This document shows positions 16,490-26,180 of a stretch of DNA of 34,374 bases, piece by piece. The first letter of the stretch is position 1. Every line of letters starts with the position of its first letter. The DNA lies in the NCBI GenBank assembly GCA_025453595.1, contig JALOQB010000022.1, positions 1 to 34,374 on the forward strand, written 5' to 3'. This stretch comes from Polyangiaceae bacterium. Its GTDB lineage: Bacteria > Myxococcota_A > Polyangia > Polyangiales > Polyangiaceae. The position numbers and the translations under genes are program-made. The notes under the pieces were generated by a model. That model was not told where the DNA came from, searched no databases, and saw only the letters and a list, made by a program, of their open reading frames with translations.

Positions 16490-17902
16490 TCACTTGTTGC
16501 GGGCGACGAGGGCCTCGATGCGTTCGAGGAGGGCCTTTCCCTTGGCGGGATCGGTCATGTAAACGAAGGCCGCCATGCCCTTGAGCTGGTCGAGGGATTC
16601 GCCCTCCTTGCCGGGCTTGCCCTGCTCGCGGTTATGGAGAGCGGCGCGGAGCTTGCGGAGGGTCTCCCGGGGGACGCGAGCGGCGGCGCTCTTTTCGGCG
16701 CTGTTGATGACGAGGCCGGTGACCGCCTGGCGCTCGCCGGCGCGCATGATGCGGGTCTTGGCGGGGTTGAGGCGGAAGCCCTCGGCCTCGAGGATCTGGC
16801 CGATACCGCGGAGCAGCGCGCCGGTGCCAGGCTGGGGGCTGGTGCCGGGCTGGATCGGGCCCGGGTGCCAGGAGAAGGTGAGGTCGTCGGCGTAGCGGGT
16901 GTAACGAAAGCCCAGCGCGCGGGCGAGGCCCGAGAGCCTGCGGTCGAGGCGCAGGCAGATGGTGTTGGTGAGGGCAGGGGAGGTGGGGGCGCCCTGGGGC
17001 AGGGCGCGGGGGCCGCTGGCGACGTAGTGGGTCTTGCCGCGGAAGAGCACCTCCTCGCGGGGGGCGTCGGTGGCGAGGAGCGAGAGCAGGGTGGCGACGT
17101 TCTCCGGGAGCCCCTGCTTGCGCAGCAGCCCCTTCACCCGCTTCCAGGTGATGGAGGGGAAGAAATCCTTGATATCGACCTTGATCACCAGGGGCGAACC
17201 GGCGTGCACCTGGGCGTTGGTCACGATGGAGCGAGCGGAGAGGAACCCGTGGGCCGCGGCGTGGACCGGCAGCTTCTCGAGGACATTGCGCAGGACCCAG
17301 CGCTGGGCTGCCTTGAGCTGCCCCTTGGGGGAGGCCAGCGTGCGGGTCGAGACCCCATCTCGCTTGAGGACCTTCCAGCGGCGGTAGTGGGTGCTGGTGT
17401 CGACCTCGCGGTGAAAGGCGAGCCACCGGAGCGTGGGGATGGTGAGGCCCAGCGCCTCGGCGAGCTGCTTGACGCTGGTGACCTCGAGCTTGAGGGCCTG
17501 CGCTCGCGCGTCCCGCTGGGCGTGGTCGAAGGCATCCGCCTTCTCTTCGTCGGACCAGAAGATGCCGGCGCCGAGGTGGGTGATGTGCGTGGCCGTGTAG
17601 GCCTCCCAGGCGAGCTTCTTCAGGGCCCGGCGCTCGGTGGCCTCGGCCTTCTTGCGCTCCTTGAACTGGCCCCTGGCCTTGTCCGAGAGGGCCGAGGGGT
17701 TGGTCTCCTCGACGAGCAGGCCACGGGCCTTGAGCTCGGCGTTGACCCAGGACGGGACGCCGCCGGCGGCCTCGATGGCCTTCCAGCGCTCGGTGCGCTC
17801 GGCGATCAGCTTGGGGTCCTGGCGGGGAGGGGGCTTGGCGGGGGATCCGCCGGCGAGGGTGGGGGGGGCGGCTTGCAGGTGCTTGTCGATCAGGGCAGTC
17901 AC
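16490..17902 (-). CDS. Retron-type reverse transcriptase
   Basis: A 470-aa protein that should synthesise msDNA from a structured RNA. The N-terminal 150 residues are a basic/helical extension, longer than in short enterobacterial retron RTs but seen in myxobacterial ones. The retron-specific X motif NAxxH is present (N229-H233), followed by motif A VDIKDFFPSI (D243), LPQGAPTSPALTN (about 301-313), the catalytic YTRYADDLTFS (D339, D340) and the retron Y-region VTGLVIN (394-400). It starts at GTG 17902 with GGAGG about 6 nt upstream. It is the last gene of the five-gene operon, only 20 bp after the SWIM gene. It lacks maturase and HNH domains, so it is not a group II intron protein. GC and codon use match the neighbours. 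Confidence 0.92.
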   Translation of the reverse strand: MTALIDKHLQAAPPTLAGGSPAKPPPRQDPKLIAERTERWKAIEAAGGVPSWVNAELKARGLLVEETNPSALSDKARGQFKERKKAEATERRALKKLAWEAYTATHITHLGAGIFWSDEEKADAFDHAQRDARAQALKLEVTSVKQLAEALGLTIPTLRWLAFHREVDTSTHYRRWKVLKRDGVSTRTLASPKGQLKAAQRWVLRNVLEKLPVHAAAHGFLSARSIVTNAQVHAGSPLVIKVDIKDFFPSITWKRVKGLLRKQGLPENVATLLSLLATDAPREEVLFRGKTHYVASGPRALPQGAPTSPALTNTICLRLDRRLSGLARALGFRYTRYADDLTFSWHPGPIQPGTSPQPGTGALLRGIGQILEAEGFRLNPAKTRIMRAGERQAVTGLVINSAEKSAAARVPRETLRKLRAALHNREQGKPGKEGESLDQLKGMAAFVYMTDPAKGKALLERIEALVARNK

Positions 17903-17922
17903 AGGGGCCTCCAGGGGGCGGT

Positions 17923-19743
17923 TCAGCCAGCCGCTTCAGCGTCCACATAACCCTCCGTGGAGAGGGCTTCGAGTCGGGCGAAATAGGCCTCGCGGGCCTG
18001 CGCGTCGGTGTCGTACCAGAGCCGCTGGTGCCGGGGGTTCACGGAGCGAAGACCCCACTGTACCTGCACCACCTTGTCGTCCAGGGACACCCGGTACACG
18101 GTCTCCTTGCCGCTCGCGTCGCGCCGCGTGAGCACCCGGGTCTCCGCCCGGATCGCCTTGCGGCCTTCCGGCGTCTGGCGGAGCGCCTCCGCCTCGGCCA
18201 CCTTGCGTGTATGGAGGATCCGGAGGGCCAGCATGTGCTCGCAGGGGCCCTCGCGGAGCCCGGAGCGCTGGTACGTCGAGCAGTTGCACCAGGCCTCGGT
18301 GACGCGCCCCTCGATGTCCATGGAGAAGCGGGGGAGGAACTGGCGCCGCGCCTCCAGGTCGTTGACCTCGCCGTGGACCTCGATGCCCTCGCCGCTGATC
18401 TCGTGGAGCTTGGTGATCTCGACGGTGCGTGCGGTCTCGAGGAGGCGGTGGGCCTTGGCCTCGCGGGGGGAGCCGTAGCGGGTGACCTCGTCGGCCACCG
18501 GCTGGGCGAGGAGGGACCGGGGGCGGTAGCTGCCCTGGGCCACGTCGAAGAGCACACGACCACGGAGGCACTCGCGCTGCAGGACGGCGCGGAGGTCCTC
18601 GCGGGGGGCGCCGGTGGCCTTCTGGAGGGCTTCGAGGGAGGTGGGCCCCTGCTGCTGGAGGTGGGCGAGGGCCCGGTCGGCCACGGCGGCACCGCGCTCT
18701 GCGCCAGGGATCAGGCGGTCGAAGGAGGCGGCGCTGGCCCAGCTGCTCTCGGACCACCCGGTGAGGGCGACGGAGAGGGTCGCCACGCCGAAGTCGAGGG
18801 TCCAGAAGACCGGGAGCCCGGGGCCGAGCATCTGGACGCGGGCACCTTGCAGGTAGGGGAGGGCCCGGGCCAGGGTCAGGAGGCGCTGGCGGCCGAAGGT
18901 GCGCACGACGCGGGGGGTCTTGCCCTGGTAAGGGTCGCCGTGGCCTTCCAGGACCAGCTCCCAGGGCTCGAGGATCAGGCGCGGCGCCTGGCCCGGGATC
19001 AGCTCGAAGCGCAGCCCCCGGGGCGGGTTCTTGGCCTTGCGGGTGCGCAGGGCGAAGAGGAGGTTGTAGAGGTCGATGGGGGCCAGGTGGCAGGTGGTGG
19101 CCGGCAGCGTGGCGGCCGACTGCACCTGCAAGAACCCGCGGAGCCACCGGTGAGGGACGGTCACCTGGCGCTGCTCGCCGCCGCTACCCTCGCCCTTCCC
19201 GACCTCGAGGGCGAGGGGCAGGTAGCCCGGGAGCCGATCCAGTCGTTCCAGCAAGGCCGGGGGGAGGTCGACGAAGGAGGTGCCGTGGGCGGCCTCGCGC
19301 CCCTCGAAGAAATCGCTCGAGAACGAGAGGCGCGCGTAGGCGCTCTCATCGCGGGAGAACACCTCGAGGGATACCCCGTCCGGGTCCACCGTGAGCAGCG
19401 GATCCAGCACGCCGGACTGCTTCTTGTCGTCCTCGAACTGGGCATCGATGAACGACTTCTGAGCCTCCCAGATCGCCGCGTTGGCCCGCTTCCCTTGCTT
19501 CATCAGGTACGCGAGGTAAGCCGTTCGATCCCTGCCCTTGTAGCGCAGGTCGCTCTCCAGGATCTGGAGCGTCGTCATCAGCACGTCCCGGAACAGCGCC
19601 GCGTCCCGGGGGCGGCCCCGCAGGCCGACGACCCCTCGCCCTTGATCCAGCGCGAGCTTCACCGTGGACGCAGCCCCCGTGGAGCTCACCTCGCTCCGCG
19701 TGGCGTACTGGAAGGTGATCGTTTCTGCCGCAACCGCGCTCAT
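17923..19743 (-). CDS. Winged-helix + SWIM zinc-finger protein with degenerate C-terminal WGR domain
   Basis: A 606-aa protein. The first 350 residues have no family I recognise. About 353-410 reads as a winged helix (ADRALAHLQQQGPTSLEALQ, LRGRVLFDVAQGSYRPR). A SWIM finger follows with ligands C486, C488, C501 and H503 (CNC...CEH), suited to DNA or protein binding. The end (about 535-601: ETVYRVSLDDKVVQVQWGLRS, then YDTDAQAREAYFARL and EGY) follows the WGR domain plan, with WGL in place of WGR. Its ATG overlaps the stop of the giant HEAT gene (ATGA), and the RT gene follows at 20 bp. WHSWIM proteins are, as I recall, reported partners of certain myxobacterial retrons; the WGR-like end links it to the first gene of this operon. 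Confidence 0.85.
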   Translation of the reverse strand: MSAVAAETITFQYATRSEVSSTGAASTVKLALDQGRGVVGLRGRPRDAALFRDVLMTTLQILESDLRYKGRDRTAYLAYLMKQGKRANAAIWEAQKSFIDAQFEDDKKQSGVLDPLLTVDPDGVSLEVFSRDESAYARLSFSSDFFEGREAAHGTSFVDLPPALLERLDRLPGYLPLALEVGKGEGSGGEQRQVTVPHRWLRGFLQVQSAATLPATTCHLAPIDLYNLLFALRTRKAKNPPRGLRFELIPGQAPRLILEPWELVLEGHGDPYQGKTPRVVRTFGRQRLLTLARALPYLQGARVQMLGPGLPVFWTLDFGVATLSVALTGWSESSWASAASFDRLIPGAERGAAVADRALAHLQQQGPTSLEALQKATGAPREDLRAVLQRECLRGRVLFDVAQGSYRPRSLLAQPVADEVTRYGSPREAKAHRLLETARTVEITKLHEISGEGIEVHGEVNDLEARRQFLPRFSMDIEGRVTEAWCNCSTYQRSGLREGPCEHMLALRILHTRKVAEAEALRQTPEGRKAIRAETRVLTRRDASGKETVYRVSLDDKVVQVQWGLRSVNPRHQRLWYDTDAQAREAYFARLEALSTEGYVDAEAAG

Positions 19744-22700
19744 GCTCGTGTCTCCTGCTGCTTTCGGTTCGCCGAACGCTGGGCTCGACGCAGCGCTCGG
19801 TAGGCCGCCTTTCGCTCGGCAACCTCGTACTTCTTCTTGTCAAACGCGATCTGTCGCAGCGGCTCCAGCACCTCCGCCGCGCCGCTCCTGCCTGCCGCCG
19901 CGATCAGGTCCAGGAGCTCCTGGCCCTTCGCCGACGCCAGCATCGCGCCGAACCGGGCCCCGCCCCCTTCGAGGAACACCCGGGCAAGCACCAGGCGGCG
20001 CCCCTCGTGGCTCCCCAGGCTCTCCGCCGACGGCGCCGGGCTGGCGCTCGCGAAGGAGATGGGATCCTGGGGCTGCACCTTGAGCAGCAACCCCAGCGCC
20101 TGGCCTGGCGCATGACGCTGGAGGCCCTTGGCCGCGAGCGCCCGGACCGTCGGACTCGGGTCCCGCAGCGCCGCCTCCATCGCGCTCACGTCCTCCCTGG
20201 TGCTCCCCAGCTCCTGGAGCCCCCCCAGCGCTTCGACCCGGATCGACTCCGGCACCTTCTGCGGGTCCGAGGTCGCCAGCTCCCGGAGCCTCGCGGTGGC
20301 TGTAGAGAACTTCCGGATGCGCAAGGTCCAGAGGATGGTGCGCCACGCGGCCACCTCCTCGAGCTGGTCGTCGTCGCTGGCCTTGGCCCAGCAGGCGGCG
20401 GTCTTCTTCTCGGCGGCGAGGAGGGCCGCGGCCAGCTCGGGGGAGCCGGTCGCGGCGGTACGGGCCCCGAGGAGCCAGGCCGCGCTGCTCCGTGCGACGA
20501 CCGTGTCGTGGGTGAGCAAGGGGGCCAGGGACTCGTCGGCCAGGGTGGGCCTGCGCAGCAGACCGAAGCGCAGCTTGTTCACCAGCTCCTCGTCGATCTG
20601 CTCGGCCAGCTTGGGCAGAAGCAGCGCTGGATCGGCCTCGTCGGCGAGGTAGCGGGCCGCGGGCTCGGCGAGGTCGGTGTCGTCGAGGGTCAGCGCGTGG
20701 AGGTCGACCCGGACCCGATCCTGGGGGAAGAGCTTCCGGAGCGACTGGTAGCTCGTGCTCCGCACGTCGTTGTCGCTGTCCTTGAGGGCCGCGAGCAGGG
20801 CGGGCTCCGAGCCCATGTTTTTGAGCTCTCCCAGGATCTCGGCGGCGGTGACCTTGACGTTCCAGCGGACGCTGCGCTCGAGCAAGGTGGCCTCGATGGC
20901 GGCCCTGGCGCGCTCGTCCTTGATCCACCGGAGGCCCCGGAGGGAAGCCTGCTGCACCTCCACCTTGGGGTCGCTGAGCCCGGCACGGAGGCCATCGAAC
21001 AGCCGCTTCTTGACCTCGGTATCGAGCATCTTGTCGTGGAGCTTGCCCAGGGCCTCGATGGCGGCGGTGCGCATCGCCTCCTCGACCGGAGCCTCCTCGG
21101 TGCCTCCCGAGGCGATCTGCTCCAGCTCCGCCAGGGCCCGGGCGTCGCCGAGGGCGCCGAGGGCGAGGATGGCGCGAGGGCGCTCGTGGTCCTCGCCAGC
21201 GCGGGTGAAGAGCAGCAGGGGACGGAGCGCCCCCGCGCCTCCGCGCTCGGCGACGCCCTCCGCCGCGGCGAGCAGGGTCTCCCGGGCGCCCTTGCGCAGC
21301 ACGTCTTCGAGCGGTTCGACCGGCGCGTTCTTCTTCCGCACACGGCTCGCGTAGCTCTCGACAGCGGCTTTCCGGGTCTCCTGATCGCGATCCAGGAACA
21401 GGGAGCGAAGCACCGTGGACTGGCCGACCTCCTCGCCGTGCTCCAGCTCCACGGCCGCCCGGCGCCGCAGCTCTGGCGCTCGCGACTGGGCCCCGGCGTG
21501 CAGCGCCTGCAGCGCCAGGGGCCAGTTGCGCCGGTGGCTATCGATCTTGGACAGGGAGAAGGCCCCCTCGAAGGCCGCGACCCGCACCGCCTCGCTCTCG
21601 TCCGAGAAGCGCTGGCACAGCGGCGAAAGAGCTGCCTCGTTCCTGCTGCGGGCCAGCGCCTTGAGCAGGTTCGTCTTGAGCGCTTCGGTCGCTTCTTCCT
21701 GCAGGCGACCGGCGAGCACGGCGACGGCGGCCTGGCTACCCAGGCGAGCGAGGGCGTTCCGGGCCCGCTCCTGGAGGCCCTCGTCCTCGCTCCGGAGGAA
21801 GTTGCCGAGGACCTCCGCCGCGGCGTCGTTCTTCCGGTTGACAAGCAGCTCGGCGGCCATCATCCGGAGGTCGTCGTGCTCGCTGCGGAGCGCCTTGAGG
21901 AGCGCGCCAAGGACCCGCTCATCCGGCGTGTTCGCCAGGCGCTGGAGCACGCCCAGACGCATGTCCGAGTGATCGCTCTGCAGGGCATGGAAGAGGGGCT
22001 CCAGGCTGCCCTTGGGGTAGAGCCCTTCGAGCAGCGAGAAGGCGTGCTTGCGCACCTCCGAGGCCCCGGCGTTCAAGGCCCGAGCGATGGCCTCGCGGCT
22101 CGCCTCGCCGCGCGCTGCCAGCTCGTCGAGCGCGGCCCGGGCGATGTCATCGGAGGAGCTACCGAGGGCGAGCACCAGCGGCTCGTTGGCGCCCTCCGGG
22201 AACAGGCGCTTCAGGCCCGCAAAGGCGGCCCGTCGCACCAGGTAATTCGGGTCTTCCAGGGCGCGGCCCAGCGGAGGGAGTGCCGCGGTGAGGCCCACGG
22301 CGTTCTGCTGCACCAGCTCGACCACCCGCTCGATGGCATCGCGGCGGACCCGGTGCCCCTCGTCCCCCCCGCTGACCTGACGCAGCAGGCCCACGTAGGC
22401 CCCGAAAGCGAGCCAGCGCAGCCGCTGCTGCTCGCCGTCCGGTACCTGATCGTTCACCACGCCGGCCTCGGTCTCGCGGAAGAGACGCCGGAGCCACCCC
22501 TTGGCGCCCCACATCTCCTCGCCAGTGGCGGGCCTCGGGGTCGTGTCCGCGGGGGCCGGACGAGAGGCCGTGCGGGTGCGCGTCAGCTTCTCGACCTGGC
22601 GGAAATACTCTGCCGGACGCGATCGCAACCGCAGCGCCTGGGAGGCTGCGTAGCGAACATCGGGTTGCTCGGAGGCGATGCTCTCCGCCAGGGCGACCAT

Positions 22701-25700
22701 CAGCTTCCCCTGGGTCGGCTCGTCGGGCCAGTCCTTCATCGCCGACGCCTTCTCGGGCTTCGGCGGCAGCAGCGCCTCGATCAGGTGGTGCAGGTACCGC
22801 TCCGGGTCGCCGCGCAGCTCGAGGGCCCGGGCCGCGGCGTACCGGATCTCGGGGCGCTGCGATGAGATCGCGCTGGTCAGCAGGTCCGGCGCGTCCCCCT
22901 GGCGGAACGCCCGGAGGTCCCGCGCCATCACGATCAGGAACACCAGCTCCTGCACGTCGGCGGCGGCGTCCTCCAGCCCCTGCAGCATGCCCCCGTAGCC
23001 CTCGGGCCCCAGCGCCGCGAACGACAGGATCGCCCCCACCCGCACCGGCGGGTGCTCGTGGCGTAGATGGCCCGTGAGCACCGGCAACGCACGCACGTCG
23101 CCCAGCTTCGCCAGACCCTCCGCGGCCCAGGAGCGCACCGCGACATCCTTGTGCCCGAGCGCGTCCAGCAGGTACCGCTCGTCGCCCTTGCGGCAGGCCA
23201 GCGACAGCCCTCGCGCGGCCTGCTCCCGGACCGCGCCGTCCTCGTCCTTGAGCAGCTCGTTCGCGAAGTACGAGAGCAGCCGGGGCGAGGCCAGCGTCGC
23301 CAGCGCCTTTGACGCCCGGTAACGCAGCGTCGCCAGCTCCGGCAGGAGCGCCGCCGGGAGCCGGGTCTTCAGGTCCTTGTCGGCAAGGAAGCCGCGCATC
23401 GTATCGATGAGCTGATCATCCCCTCGATCCGCCAGGAGCTCCGCGGCCTGCACCTTGAGGTCGTAGAACGAGCCCTGGAGCGCGGCGTACAGCGGCCCTG
23501 CCTCCCTGGGCAGGAGCTTGTCCAGCGCCCCCAGCGCCTCTGCCCGCGCCTCTGCGTGGTCGTCCTGGAGCTGCCTGGTCAGCGGCCCCCGCGTCGCCTC
23601 GACGGTCAGGTGGCGGCAGGCCTTGGCCCCGGCGGCGCGCACCTTCCCGTGGACCGCCCCGAGGGCCGCCAGCGGCGCCCCGCTGTCCTCCTTGCCCCGC
23701 AGCTTCACCAGCGCCTCGAAGGCCGCCAGCGCCACCGCTTCGTCTCGATCCTGGATCGCCGCCAGCAGCCGGTCCTGCGCCCAGGTCTTCTCCTTGTCCT
23801 TCCCGAGGGTCTCGAGCTCCTGGACCGCCTTGTGTCGCAGGTCCGGGAAGCGCGCGTCCAGCGCCCGCGCCAGCGCCTGCTCCGGGCTCTTGCTGTGCCA
23901 GGACCACAGCGTCCGGAACGCCTCCGCACGCACCTCTGCGGACTCGTCCTCCAGCGCATCTCCCAGCAAGGTCGTCGTCGAATCGGTCCGCTTGTCCCCT
24001 TGCTTGACCAGCTGGTTGAGCCCCTGCACCCGGATGTCCTTCTGGGACGAGCGCAGCGCGGTCTCCGCCAGCTCCAGCGGGTCCAGCTCCAGCTTGCTGT
24101 ACGCCTCGTAGGCCGCGGTCCTCACGTCTGCGTCCGCGTCGTCCAGCATCCAGGCCAGACGCTTCTTGGCCCTCGGATCCTCCAGCGCCCGCAGCGCCGC
24201 CGCGGCCTCCCGCCGGATCTGCTTGTCCGCCTCTCGCGAGAGCTGCAGCAGCGCCCCCAGCGCCCGGATATCCCCCAGATCCGCCAGCCCTCGCGCGCCT
24301 CGCAGCGCCGTGTCCGGGGTCCGGCAAGCCATCGCCGCCAGCAGCGGGGCCAGATCGGCCTCGACCGGCGTGGTGTCGGCGGACACCTTCTTTCCGAGGG
24401 CCAGCCGCGCCTGATCCTGCTCCGCATCCCCCGGCGTTTTCCCTTCCTGGCGGGCCTGAAAGCCCGAACGGATCGTCGCCGCCAGCCGGCTGACCTCGGC
24501 GACGGTGCGCTGGAAATCCTGATCGCGGCTCTCCAGTCGAGCCGCGAGGGGAGGGTGGTGAAGGACCTGGATGGCGAACGCAAACCGACGGACCGAGGCA
24601 TCCTCGTTGTCGAGCGCCTGGGTCAGGATGGCGGCCATCTTGGGGTGCGTCAGCAGGCCGCCCAGCGCCGCGCGCACGAGGGCCTCGCTCCTGAGATCCG
24701 GCGTGCCTCGCTCGAAGGCGGTGAGCAGGGGCTCGACCGAGCCTTCGTCAAAGAGGCTGGCGTAGGCCTCCAGGGCAGCGACGCGCACCAGGGCGATGTT
24801 GCTCGCCATGTGCCCGGCCAGCAGGCCGCCGACGAGCGGAGAGCTCTTGTGCTTCGTGGCGAGGTCATGGATGGCACGGATGCGAAGATCGCCGTGCTTG
24901 GACTGGAGCGCGGACCGCTGGGGGTTGAGCGAGTCTTCCCCCTCGATCTGGATCAGCGCTTCGTAGCAGGCGAAGCGCACCGATGCGTGATTCGAGTGGA
25001 GCGCGGTGCGGAGCGCAGGGCGCCCCTTGAGCCGGCGATGCTTGCCGAACTCGCGGGCGATCAGCTCTTGCACCTCGGGGAAGCGACCCCCATTGAGGGA
25101 CTGGACCATCATGTTGATGGCCTCCGGCTCCTCGAGAGGGGCAAGCTCGCGGACGGCGTTTTCGTGGGCCGCCCTGGCGTTCGAGGAGAAGGCCTCGCGC
25201 AGCGGGAAGAACCCGTGACCGAGGACGATGGAAGAGCCCGGGGCCCCCGCCTGATCGACGGAGACCTGATCGACGGAGACGTGGTCACCGCCCACGAGCA
25301 GGAGGCCAAACTGGTCGCCCTTGGTGATCTTGGCGAAGGCGAGCGCGTGGGCCGCGTGGTTGCCGGTCTGGACGTCGATGGAGCGCGGTTTGCGTCGATC
25401 TTCCAGGCGCCAGAACTTGGCTTTCCCGTCGCTGCCGACGGAGACAAAGCGGTCACCTGGATCCTCCGTGCCCGCCTTGACCTTGGGGTTTGGCAGGAAG
25501 AGCAGCCCGTGGACGGTGCCCTTGTGCCCTGCGTCGTCGTTGCCGCGAACCTCGCAGTCGATGTCGCCCGCGAGGAACCAGATGCGGATCAGGCCGTCTT
25601 CTCCGCCGGAGACGATGCGTCCGTCCCGGGGGGTGAAGGCCAGCGCACGCACGGAGCCTTCGTGCCCCGGCATCTCGCGCAGGGCACCGCCGGCCAGCGT

Positions 25701-26180
25701 GATCACCCGCACCACGCCGTCGTCGCCCGCTGCTGCGATGTACTCCCCGGTCGGATCCGCCGCCGCCGCCCGCAGCGGCATCGAGGAGAGGGACCACTCG
25801 CTCTGGAGCGCCCCGGCCGTCGTGAAGAGGCGCAGCTTCCCGTCGGCCCCCGCGCTCAGCACCTTGCCGCCGTCCGCGAGCGCCACGACCGCCGTGGCCG
25901 CCCCCTGGTGCGCCTCGATCTCTCGCAGCGCCTCCCCCGTGCCTGCCTTGTAGAACCGCAGCTTGCCGTCGGAGCAGGCTGCCACGGCCACCTCGCCGGC
26001 GATCGTGACCCCGTGCACGTGCGCCGGGATCGTCGCCGCAGCCACCCGCTTGTGGCTCACGACGTCAAAGAACGTCACCTGGCTGGAGGCGCCATCGCGC
26101 TCGCCGCCCAGGACCAACACCCGCGCCCCGCTCGCCAGCGCGCGTACTCTCTCGAAATGGCCGATGTTGTGCTGCGCCAT
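19740..26180 (-). CDS. Giant WD40-propeller + HEAT-repeat protein (2146 aa)
   Basis: The ATG at 26180 overlaps the upstream stop (TGATG); the frame extends further upstream, but that overlaps the preceding gene. Residues about 1-310 form a WD40-like propeller: DGKLRFYKAGTG, DGKLRLFTTAG, DDGVVRVITLAG, EDGLIRIWFLAGD, SDGKAKFWRL. The remaining roughly 1800 residues are almost continuous HEAT repeats, seen as recurring ALEDPNYLVRRAAFAGL and LRSEHDDLRMMAAELL units, probably about 40-50 of them; an exact count needs a repeat finder. A low-complexity break with Pro/Thr lies near 1190-1220. No enzymatic motif, signal peptide or TM segment is visible, so it is likely a cytoplasmic scaffold. It contains a perfect 15-bp tandem duplication at 25251-25280. 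It is the largest gene of the retron-like operon. Confidence 0.9.
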   Translation of the reverse strand: MAQHNIGHFERVRALASGARVLVLGGERDGASSQVTFFDVVSHKRVAAATIPAHVHGVTIAGEVAVAACSDGKLRFYKAGTGEALREIEAHQGAATAVVALADGGKVLSAGADGKLRLFTTAGALQSEWSLSSMPLRAAAADPTGEYIAAAGDDGVVRVITLAGGALREMPGHEGSVRALAFTPRDGRIVSGGEDGLIRIWFLAGDIDCEVRGNDDAGHKGTVHGLLFLPNPKVKAGTEDPGDRFVSVGSDGKAKFWRLEDRRKPRSIDVQTGNHAAHALAFAKITKGDQFGLLLVGGDHVSVDQVSVDQAGAPGSSIVLGHGFFPLREAFSSNARAAHENAVRELAPLEEPEAINMMVQSLNGGRFPEVQELIAREFGKHRRLKGRPALRTALHSNHASVRFACYEALIQIEGEDSLNPQRSALQSKHGDLRIRAIHDLATKHKSSPLVGGLLAGHMASNIALVRVAALEAYASLFDEGSVEPLLTAFERGTPDLRSEALVRAALGGLLTHPKMAAILTQALDNEDASVRRFAFAIQVLHHPPLAARLESRDQDFQRTVAEVSRLAATIRSGFQARQEGKTPGDAEQDQARLALGKKVSADTTPVEADLAPLLAAMACRTPDTALRGARGLADLGDIRALGALLQLSREADKQIRREAAAALRALEDPRAKKRLAWMLDDADADVRTAAYEAYSKLELDPLELAETALRSSQKDIRVQGLNQLVKQGDKRTDSTTTLLGDALEDESAEVRAEAFRTLWSWHSKSPEQALARALDARFPDLRHKAVQELETLGKDKEKTWAQDRLLAAIQDRDEAVALAAFEALVKLRGKEDSGAPLAALGAVHGKVRAAGAKACRHLTVEATRGPLTRQLQDDHAEARAEALGALDKLLPREAGPLYAALQGSFYDLKVQAAELLADRGDDQLIDTMRGFLADKDLKTRLPAALLPELATLRYRASKALATLASPRLLSYFANELLKDEDGAVREQAARGLSLACRKGDERYLLDALGHKDVAVRSWAAEGLAKLGDVRALPVLTGHLRHEHPPVRVGAILSFAALGPEGYGGMLQGLEDAAADVQELVFLIVMARDLRAFRQGDAPDLLTSAISSQRPEIRYAAARALELRGDPERYLHHLIEALLPPKPEKASAMKDWPDEPTQGKLMVALAESIASEQPDVRYAASQALRLRSRPAEYFRQVEKLTRTRTASRPAPADTTPRPATGEEMWGAKGWLRRLFRETEAGVVNDQVPDGEQQRLRWLAFGAYVGLLRQVSGGDEGHRVRRDAIERVVELVQQNAVGLTAALPPLGRALEDPNYLVRRAAFAGLKRLFPEGANEPLVLALGSSSDDIARAALDELAARGEASREAIARALNAGASEVRKHAFSLLEGLYPKGSLEPLFHALQSDHSDMRLGVLQRLANTPDERVLGALLKALRSEHDDLRMMAAELLVNRKNDAAAEVLGNFLRSEDEGLQERARNALARLGSQAAVAVLAGRLQEEATEALKTNLLKALARSRNEAALSPLCQRFSDESEAVRVAAFEGAFSLSKIDSHRRNWPLALQALHAGAQSRAPELRRRAAVELEHGEEVGQSTVLRSLFLDRDQETRKAAVESYASRVRKKNAPVEPLEDVLRKGARETLLAAAEGVAERGGAGALRPLLLFTRAGEDHERPRAILALGALGDARALAELEQIASGGTEEAPVEEAMRTAAIEALGKLHDKMLDTEVKKRLFDGLRAGLSDPKVEVQQASLRGLRWIKDERARAAIEATLLERSVRWNVKVTAAEILGELKNMGSEPALLAALKDSDNDVRSTSYQSLRKLFPQDRVRVDLHALTLDDTDLAEPAARYLADEADPALLLPKLAEQIDEELVNKLRFGLLRRPTLADESLAPLLTHDTVVARSSAAWLLGARTAATGSPELAAALLAAEKKTAACWAKASDDDQLEEVAAWRTILWTLRIRKFSTATARLRELATSDPQKVPESIRVEALGGLQELGSTREDVSAMEAALRDPSPTVRALAAKGLQRHAPGQALGLLLKVQPQDPISFASASPAPSAESLGSHEGRRLVLARVFLEGGGARFGAMLASAKGQELLDLIAAAGRSGAAEVLEPLRQIAFDKKKYEVAERKAAYRALRRAQRSANRKQQETRA
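25251..25280. repeat. Perfect 2 x 15-bp tandem duplication
   Basis: CTGATCGACGGAGAC occurs twice in direct succession, duplicating five residues (VSVDQVSVDQ) just after the WD40 part of the giant protein. Perfect identity suggests recent slippage. Confidence 0.95.

Noticed and set aside
16490-17902. Group II intron maturase or diversity-generating retroelement RT
   Set aside because: No maturase or HNH domain and no intron RNA; no Avd gene or template/variable repeat pair seen. NAxxH and VTGL motifs point to a retron RT.
16632-17950. Two 438-codon frames, one per strand, overlapping the RT
   Set aside because: Low-complexity Pro/Arg or Gly/Ala/Glu translation without motifs; the RT frame holds all catalytic signatures.
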